Below are positions 56,650 to 64,000 of a stretch of 64,000 bases of DNA, one piece after another. Below the pieces are notes generated by a model, which saw only the letters and a program-made list of their open reading frames with translations, was not told where the DNA came from and searched no databases. The stretch is from Lepraria neglecta. Lineage: Eukaryota; Ascomycota; Lecanoromycetes; Lecanorales; Stereocaulaceae. Each line of letters starts with the position of its first letter. Position 1 is the first letter of the stretch. A program made the translations under genes and the position numbers. The DNA is taken from the NCBI GenBank assembly GCA_033220425.1, contig CM065646.1, positions 2,673,501 to 2,737,500 of the forward strand, in the 5' to 3' direction.

Positions 56650-59552
56650 TCAGTTCTGTGCTTCCAGTTTGGGTTGTCCGTTCACGCTGCTGTGTTGGGG
56701 ACTATTCCGTCCACCAGATCCCTCCTTCCGCTTTTCCTCCTCGCCATCTTCATCATAATCTTCGTCAACGTCTATTTCTCTGCGCGCCGATTCGTAAGCT
56801 TCACGGCGCTCATCACGGCTAGCATCAGATGCCGGTGTCTGAGGTGGGGGCTCGTTCGGAGCCGCCTGATGCATTGAAGGCAGCGTTGGAGGATGATGAG
56901 CTGCCTCGGAGGGGTGATAATTCTCATCTGCCCTTCTTTGCTCTTCACGCCGAGTAGCAGAAGAGCTTCGACTGTGTCTGACAGGAGGCGATGCTGGTCT
57001 GCCGTAGGGAGATTGTGCTCTGCCACGTGGAGAGCCTGGCCTTGGGCGAGGAGAAGGTTTCCTGTCTGGCGGTGATGGTCGACGGTGACGAATGTCATCT
57101 AGCCTGCTTCGACTCTCGCCATTCGTAGGGTGCTTATTAGGCACCTTGTACTCATCATCAGACTCGTGGCCGCGCTTGAATCCAGTAGCCGGTCGATCTT
57201 CTCGTTCACGAGCTGCAGCTTCAGCAGCAGTGAAAGCCGCGGCTGGTGGAGGCGCACCAGCAGCTATGCTGGCTGATTGAGAGGTATTAGCATGATGTTG
57301 GTAATGTGGCTGTGGATAGTTGGGCCCTGGCGAAGATGGCCTGGCTTCTGCTATTGGCCTTATCTCTGGTGGAGGGCTATCCCCACGTCCAAAAGGCGCA
57401 CGTGGACATGGCCCAGTTTGGTTGCCACCAGTAGCCAGCCTCAGACCAGGGTCCGGAGCTCCGTAATTAGGATTAGGGATACGATTCGAAGCGGTCGGTT
57501 GAGTGACAGAAGGCTGAGGCTGTGGTAAAGCCTGCGGTGCCGAGTACGGTATTGGGGCGTTATGGTTTATACATGATGGAGGCGAAGCTCGTCGAATGGG
57601 AGTATGACGGTGCGGTTCTTGATACGGCCTCATCTGTTGGTCTTGACGAGGGCTCACCGGCCTCTGGGAGGGCGGTGGTCGAATCGACTCCCGCTGATCG
57701 TACATACTGGTAGGTTGAGGAGGCGGTTGAGGGTTTGGGATTTCTGCCAGACGTCTATTCCAATCAGGCATTGAGCCATTTTGGGTGGGCGCTGGTTCAT
57801 GAAGAACTGAAGTAGGGCCAGTCGGTATACTCCAATTCGGGCGTGGAGGGGCTCCAACGCTCGCAGCCTGGTATTGCTGAGGATGCACATCTTGCGGCTG
57901 AGGAGCATGTTGCTGGTTTGGCAAGCCCGTAGATTGACCATTATTACGTAGAAGCTGCAATCGTGCCTTGATATGCATGTTCGACGGGTCCAGGTCAAAC
58001 GCACGTTGATATGCGTCCAATGCGTCTGCAGTCTGATTGTTGCATGACTCATACTACTTTACGTTAGCCACATGGTCTGCGTGCGATATCCTGCTGCGGT
58101 AACATACCAAAGTGCCGAGATCGTACCATACTTCGGAGATGTACGGATTCAGGCGAATTGCTCGGGAGTATGCATCAAGCGCATCCCGGTACTGGTTGAT
58201 TTGATAATAGAGAACACCAATAGAGCACCAGAACGTCGGGTTGCGCCCGTCTCGGTAGACTGCTTGCTGGTATGCCTCGTATGCCTTTGAGTACTTCTGC
58301 TGAGACATGTAACACCTTCCGAGAAGGTACCAGCTTTGCGCATCGGTGTTGTCTAAAAATGATTGGTTTTGGGGATAAAAGCATTGAAATATGTACGACC
58401 TACCTGAGCTGACGGATTTCTCCAAATACTCAATCGCTTGCTCCTGGCTGTTGAACAAAGGACTTTCCTGGTGATGCAGCCAGCCGAGCTGCTGCAGGAC
58501 TTTCGCGTGATTCGGATCCCGATCGAGAACCCGTCGATAGGCAGCTTTGGCAGAGTCATACTGAATTCTCAGGTATTAGTAAAGCGGCGTAGTTGTACTT
58601 GTGTAATACATACGTCTTTCCGCTGTTCATGGACATGGCCAATTTGGAACCAAATATCCTCTTCTGTCAATGGCCTTGGTGGATTCTGAACGATGTACTT
58701 GAAGCACTATAGGATAAATTAGCAATGGCGCGCATTGAGGAGAAAATCATGATGTACCTCCAAACTTTGGTCGTATTTCTGCTGCTGCTTGTATATTATT
58801 CCAAGACGAAAGTAGATCTCATTTGCCTTCTCGAAGTCTGGCTGCATGTGCATGACTTGCGAGAACGCCTCTTCGGCATGTTCAAGGGAGCCGTAACGGT
58901 CGTACAAGATACCAATACCGTACCATAATTTTGGTTCCTATCAATGGTGAGCCAGAGCGACCGTAGTAGCATGGAACACCCTACCTTGGGATCTCGAAGA
59001 TGATAAAGTGCTTGCTGATATGCTGCATATGCTTGCTGTAGATCTTCCATCATGAGATAGCAATGACCTTGATTAAATTAGCTGAATGCGTTGACTTGTG
59101 ATAGATAGATGTCGCTACCCAAACTGCCCCAAACTTCGCCATTGCTCTGATCGAGCTTGAGAATGGTTTGTAGGTACTCGACGGCTCTTGGGAAATTCTC
59201 TTTTGTTCTGAGGATGCAGGAGATCGCATTGAGGGCTTGGATTGATTGACAGTTGTGCCGCAAGGCTTGCTCGTAGGCGAAAAGGGCGCCATCAGAATCA
59301 CCCTGAAGCTCACAAGTACTGCCTAGATGATGTCTTAGCACATGCTGTGCAGCTAATGAAACGCTTTGCAACAAGGCAATTACCTATCCCCAACCACACA
59401 CTCTCGTTCTGTGAGGCCAAGTGCGCTGGCGTGATCTTGTGATGTGCTTGCATTGGCATGTGTCCATTGACTTGAGGAGGATGAGCAGCAAGGAGTCCAT
59501 GATGTAGATGCAGTCCTGCTGGAGAAGCTGGTGTTTGGTGGTGACTTGCCAT
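56650..59552 (-). CDS. SSN6: Ssn6/Cyc8 TPR transcriptional co-repressor
   Basis: Subunit of the Tup1-Ssn6 general co-repressor in the nucleus; its TPR repeats contact Tup1 and DNA-binding repressors. Eight exons on the minus strand: 59552-59384, 59322-59119, 59067-58985, 58937-58758, 58706-58614, 58560-58404, 58352-58108 and 58053-56650, giving 844 residues. About ten TPR units fill residues 60-390 (for example GDSDGALFAYEQALRHN, YMSQQKYSKAYEAYQQAVY, INQYRDALDAYSRAIRLNP). Then comes a long disordered Pro/Gln/Arg-rich tail with acidic EIDVDEDYDEDGEEE and a short C-terminus. The first exon is Ala/His/Pro-rich. All introns are 47-61 bp and keep phase, which supports the model. The TPR array is intact. 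In moulds the complex also affects secondary-metabolite genes, but a link to the PKS here is only possible. Confidence 0.93.
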
Positions 59553-61042
59553 CGAGGAAAGCGGAGTAGTGAGGCTGAAAAGAGAAGAGGATTGCCGCGG
59601 AGGCAGCGGTCAAGGCCAGTGTATGATAATCTTCCTCTTAACAGCCCGGAGTCTCCGTGTCCCTCGTCTTTCTTTAGGGGTACGTTAGATTTACGGAAGG
59701 AAGTGGTGAAACTAGGGCGTCATGGATGATCAAGGAATGACAAGGCAGAAGATTGCGCGACGGCAAGGGGAAAGAAGGTAAGATGGAGATGGAACTTGGG
59801 GCGAGCCCACACCTTAGCTCCGAATATCACTAGCGCTTTCAGGCCTTCTGGAGTGTTGCTTTTGACCGCAAGCCATGATTCTTTAGCTTCCGTCTTTGAA
59901 ACTCAAACGTTGGCTTGCTCCTTGGCCCAACCCAGATCTACAAGTAACAGTTCACAGACTGATGAGAAAAATAAAATCTTCTGATCATTAAAACAATTTA
60001 GTTACATCTTCAGCCTCCTTCTGTCGGCAACAAGTCAGCTATTACAGAGAGGAGTAACGACAATCCACAACGACTTCATCCACAATTTTCCCACACTTTG
60101 TTTGTATATAGCTGCTGCATGGGACAAGGCTCTTAACAAGTTAGCATCCGGGCCCAACCTTTGAGCCGCCTTTCCGCCCACGGCTTAGTAAACACTCACT
60201 ATCGAAATGGCCTAAATGACCTAATCGCATAATAGTAAAACCGACTGGCTGTGGCAAAGACGTGGGTGCGTGCTTTCTTTCCCGAGCCCGGGATAATCGC
60301 TTGCCAGCGCAACCAAATAAGCTGATCGATCTAGCTTGTTGGGCTACTCGACCGGGGCGCCGCTCCATCTGCATGCTTGATGCACTTCGCCTGCTCTTTG
60401 CGCATGTAACCTTAATTTTCTCGCCTGACAAGCCTGACAGATGATCCAATAATCTGGATGGCACCCATTAAAAAGCCTTTCCGTGGGGTGATCATAAGCG
60501 CCCTACTCAGCTCCTAGAAATGTACAACATTCCCGCTCAGACCACGCGGAAATGCATCATCTCGTCAGTACCGCTTCCCCATGCTTCCAAATACCGGCAA
60601 AGTCACCTTGCCCTCTTAGTAAAGGAGAAAGCGGGTTGGTCCATGTAGTCGTGCTGACGGGGAATTGATAGCGATCCAGAATATCTGTATCTCATAATGA
60701 AGTCCGATATAAGCATCTCCCGCTGACTTCGCAAAGCGATCTTAGGTGCTTATAATCTGCAGGAGCGTTTCTAATAACCAGATCTTTGGGAGCGTATCGA
60801 TTTTTAGTTTTCCTTCGTATCCTGCCAGCTTCTTCTTACATTGTCAAATGCTTGACCAGGTCTGCTGAGCGTGGTTCACTACGTCAGAATAGAGCGTTGG
60901 GCATAGTTCATTGTCGGGTGCGTAAAGAAGTATTCTGCAAATTCTAGGGAATTTCACCTGGGTGTTGATACATGTGGACTTCGTGGTTCAAGACCCTGGA
61001 ATCAGCACGTTCATTGCTCAAACACTTTGAGTAGTGGCAATA
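59553..61042. other. Intergenic, SSN6 upstream region
   Basis: Long 5' flank of SSN6, as expected for a global regulator. Small open frames have no motifs. Near 60526-60560 and 60991-61020 there are single degraded units related to the minisatellite that follows. Confidence 0.4.
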
Positions 61043-61255
61043 TCCCAGCTCAAATATCGTAGAATCGACACATTCCCCGCTCAGACTCTCATAATACTGG
61101 CGCAATTCCAGCTCAACTGCCTCTGGAATCAGCACACTCTCAGCCTAAACACTCCTAATATTGGCTGACTTCCAGCTCAAACTGCCCTAACATCAACATG
61201 TTCATCGCTCAAACTCTCTCGAGAATGACCAACTTCCAGTTCAACTGCCTCTATT
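61043..61255. repeat. Degenerate 63-64 bp minisatellite, anchor TTCCAGCTCAA
   Basis: Three full units and a partial fourth. The anchor TCCAGCTCAA (or CCCAGCTCAA, TCCAGTTCAA) recurs at 61044, 61107, 61171 and 61235. Inside each unit a second echo, (C)GCTCAAAC or CGCTCAGAC, falls at a similar offset. Units are about 60 to 70 percent alike by eye. No coding frame runs through them. Confidence 0.75.
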
Positions 61256-62008
61256 CTTAACCTACCACAAATGGATTACTTGTCCGCGCGATCATCTTCG
61301 TGCTGGCCATCATGCACGTCGGAGCTGGTGGAACTTGCGGATGCTTTTGGACCCTGGCTAAATACCGCATCCTGTGGACGGCTGAGACAAGGCGCAGGTG
61401 TGCATCTTTATTAACTTGGGATCTCTTCCCTTGAACAACAGCGGTGAGAGTAATTGGATTCGGGATTTTCTCTGGTCTTTCGCCTTTCGCCTCTCCCTTT
61501 TTCTCTGCAGCGTTAGATTTATCCGGAGAATTTGAAACCAAGTAACACGGAAACGTATCTGTAGATGTAGAAGAAGCTCGCCGCTGTCTTACTGCTGAAC
61601 GGGTCATTTATGATAAAGGGCCTCAAGCTTATCCTGAGGGAACCGGATAGACGCAGGCAATATGTACAAAGAATATGTAAAGCTCCGCTTCATGCCGTCA
61701 TCGATTAAACTGCTTTGGGCCAGGCAGGCAAGCCATCAAGATAAAAGACACATCTGGCAGGAAGGAACCGTGGAATCTGGGGGATAGCAGCATTAAAGCT
61801 GTGTTCTCCTGAAGCTATCGTTTCACATGAATAGTAAAGATTTTCGGCATGAAGGCCATTCGACAGCCCATTGACATATTTTCTGACATCTTGGCGCTCA
61901 GCCCTACAAGCCTCGCTTAGTATGCCCACTCAAAACTAGTGCGACTTTTCATGGACATCTTCGACGCTCAACTTCTACAACTTCAAAGAATCAATCAGGC
62001 AATTCACC
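61256..62008. promoter_or_regulatory. RPL3 upstream region
   Basis: Contains the RPL3 promoter. Minus-strand frames at 61257-61607 and 61705-61929 have no family signature and I do not call them genes. Confidence 0.4.
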
Positions 62009-63337
62009 ATGTCCCATAGGAAGTTCGAAGCTCCCAGGCATGGTTCCTTGGCCTTTCTGCCCCGAAAGCGTGCCAGTAGGCACCGTGGCAAGGTCGGCTT
62101 GAGTCCTCGACGTGTGCTCCCCAAATGCTAACTTTGTCGAACAGGTCAAGAGCTTTCCCAAGGACAACCCTAAGCAGCCAGTTCATTTGACAGCTGCTAT
62201 GGGCTACAAAGCTGGCATGACCACCATTGTGCGTGATCTTGACCGTCCAGGTGCGAAGATGCACAAGAAGGAGATCGTGGAAGCAGTCACTGTCATTGAA
62301 ACCCCACCCGTACGCCTATCCTCCCTACTGTGCCATATATACTAACAAAAGTCGCAGATGATGGTCGTTGGCCTCGTTGGCTACATCGAGACTCCCCGCG
62401 GCCTTCGTTCCCTCACCACCGTCTGGGCCGAGCATCTCAGCGATGAAGTCAAGCGTCGCTTCTACAAGAACTGGTACAAGTCAAAGAAGAAGGCATTCAC
62501 CAAATACGCCAAGAAGCACGCAGAAAAATCCGGCCAACCCATCACCCGCGAGCTTGAGCGCATCAAGAAATACTGCACCATCGTTCGCGTCCTCGCCCAC
62601 ACTCAGATCAGCAAGACACCCCTCAAGCAAAAGAAGGCGCATCTGATGGAGATTCAAGTCAATGGAGGAAGCGTAGCAGAGAAGGTCGACTTCGGCAAGG
62701 GTCTATTCGAGAAGCCAGTGGAGATCAGCTCGATCTTTGAGAAGGATGAGATGGTGGACGCCATCGCTGTCACAAAGGGTCACGGATTCCAGGGCGTTAC
62801 TAGCAGATGGGGCACCAAGAAACTCCCAAGAAAGACGCACAAGGGCCTTCGCAAGGTCGCTTGTATCGGAGCATGGCATCCTTCGCACGTGCAATGGACT
62901 GTTGCCCGTGCTGGTCAAGACGGCTATCATCATCGTACTTCAGTCAACCACAAGGTCTACCGTATTGGGTCTGGAGAGGCAGAGGACAATGCTTCAACAG
63001 AGTTCGATGTCTCCAAGAAGCAGATCACACCGTAAGTTTCATACACCGGAGACTCAAAGGCACTAGCTAATCAATACATAGCATGGGTGGCTTTGTGCGA
63101 TACGGTGAGGTGAAGAACGACTTTATCATCCTCAAGGGCGCTGTACCAGGTGTCAAGAAGCGAATCATCACCCTGCGAAAATCGATGTTCGTACACACGA
63201 GCCGGAAAGCGTTGGAGAAGGTGGATCTCAAATGGATCGACACGTCGTCGAAGTTCGGACATGGAGCCTATCAGACTCCAGCAGAGAAGAAGCAGTATCT
63301 GGGGACCCTCAAGAAGGACCTCGTCCCTGCTCCATAG
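62009..63337 (+). CDS. RPL3: 60S ribosomal protein L3 (uL3)
   Basis: Large-subunit protein near the peptidyl-transferase centre. Exons: 62009-62092, 62145-62309, 62358-63031 and 63082-63337, giving 392 residues, the normal length. Exon one encodes [20 protein letters not shown]. Later signatures are [40 protein letters not shown] and [16 protein letters not shown]. The last contains the position where yeast L3 carries a methylated histidine. The first intron has an odd donor, GTCGGC, with a good branch region (TGCTAAC) and ACAG acceptor; the conserved [12 protein letters not shown] join leaves no other choice. Other introns are ordinary. Intact and surely expressed. Confidence 0.96.
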
Positions 63338-63871
63338 TCTTCTTGTGCTTGCTTCGTGTTCAACATTAGCGACATCGGCGAAATGTACTTGCATGGCTGG
63401 AATGAAGGAAGATATCCGTCGAAAGTGACCTGAAAATCAAAAACTCCAAATCATACAATTGCTTGCCTAACATCTATCCGTCAGTGGCTTCTTGCATAAT
63501 CGTTTACTCCGTCATCAAAAATAGGTGGGTAGCCCTAATCGATAAGGACCCATGAAATTCGCTGTCCAAACTCACCCAGTAGCCTTTCCGTTAAAGCCCA
63601 AGAGTCCATAGAAATCTGAATGACATTTGCGATTTCTAGAAGAGCTAAGTTTGAGCCCTTTCGAGTCTTGCTAAAGCGCGACAAGAATCAGCGCGCTTCC
63701 CTGCGTCATCTTGCAGCACGTGTAAACTTGGTCAACCACCAACCAATCCCCTCGCTCATCACATTCACACCTCTCACGACGCTCTGTCACAAAATCTTAC
63801 CACTGAAGCCTGCTCCAGCTACAATTTCTCAACCATACTACCCCAACCAGTCGTTCTCCCACCCCAGAATC
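63338..63871. promoter_or_regulatory. RPL3 3' flank and promoter of the next gene
   Basis: 534 bp between the RPL3 stop and the next start. The final 100 bp are C-rich and A-rich with CACC and CTCAC repeats, typical of a fungal 5' UTR. No gene is seen. Confidence 0.45.
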
Positions 63872-64000
63872 ATGTCCGACGACGCCTACTCCTCCTTCCT
63901 CGACAAAGCGAACCAAGACACCGGAGCCAGCAAAGCCTCCACCCAATCCAAATCAGCGTCAACCAAAGCTGTAGGCACAGAGGTGCCGGCTACATTACAG
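63872..64000 (+). CDS. Start of a conserved fungal protein, cut by the window end
   Basis: ATG in good context (AATCATGTCC) opens a frame of 43 codons that runs to the end of the window without a stop. It begins MSDDAYSSFLDKANQDTG and is rich in Ser, Thr and Ala. This start resembles small uncharacterised proteins in other moulds. Function cannot be said from the visible part. Confidence 0.65.
   Translation, partial: MSDDAYSSFLDKANQDTGASKASTQSKSASTKAVGTEVPATLQ

Overview
The window is nuclear DNA of a filamentous ascomycete (Pezizomycotina, probably Dothideomycetes). The evidence is genes broken by many 43-60 bp GT-AG introns with CTAAC/CTGAC-like branch sites, and a gene set typical of moulds: a SEC31 with in-frame mini-introns, a fungal DNA polymerase iota, a Mug190-type SMP/C2 protein, an SSN6/Cyc8 co-repressor, a highly reducing polyketide synthase with a LovG-like hydrolase, and an ADAM-B-type metalloprotease. 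No convincing tRNA or rRNA gene was seen. Exon limits below were derived by hand from splice sites, reading phase and family similarity; there is no transcript evidence.

Layout. 1-1.7 kb: the broken 3' part of an NB-ARC/TPR (NLR-like) gene. 2.5-23.5 kb: a housekeeping block, namely NDUFA4-like subunit, RRM protein, SEC31, a conserved disordered protein with a PP1-docking motif, DNA polymerase iota, GET2, Mug190-like tether, GlcNAc-6-phosphate deacetylase and acetyl-CoA synthetase. 23.5-27.7 kb: a gene-poor repeat region with a G-rich purine array, a very GC-rich patch and short duplications. 27.7-39.9 kb: a compact secondary-metabolite locus made of a seven-domain-type reducing PKS without a methyltransferase, an FSH1/LovG-like serine hydrolase and a family-1 glycosyltransferase. 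40-50 kb: a graveyard of accessory genes (Tc1/mariner remnant, C2H2 zinc-finger gene with a frameshift, an ankyrin-subtilisin fusion pseudogene and a facing ankyrin pseudogene). 51-64 kb: ADAM protease, a small membrane protein, SSN6, a degenerate 64-bp minisatellite, RPL3 and the first exon of another gene.

How it fits together. The PKS, hydrolase and glycosyltransferase form a plausible three-step pathway: chain assembly, release in trans, then sugar attachment. Most internal stop codons in the accessory genes (TAG at 219, TAA at 47113-47115, TAA near 49137, TAG at 49707) can each be explained by one CpA-to-TpA change of a CAG or CAA codon, which is the signature of repeat-induced point mutation (RIP). 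This suggests that the accessory blocks were once duplicated and then silenced. The most novel items are the PKS-hydrolase-glycosyltransferase trio, the ankyrin-subtilisin fusion, a 7-nt micro-exon at the catalytic site of DNA polymerase iota, a probable GC-AG intron in GET2, and invisible 48-nt in-frame introns in SEC31 and the PKS.
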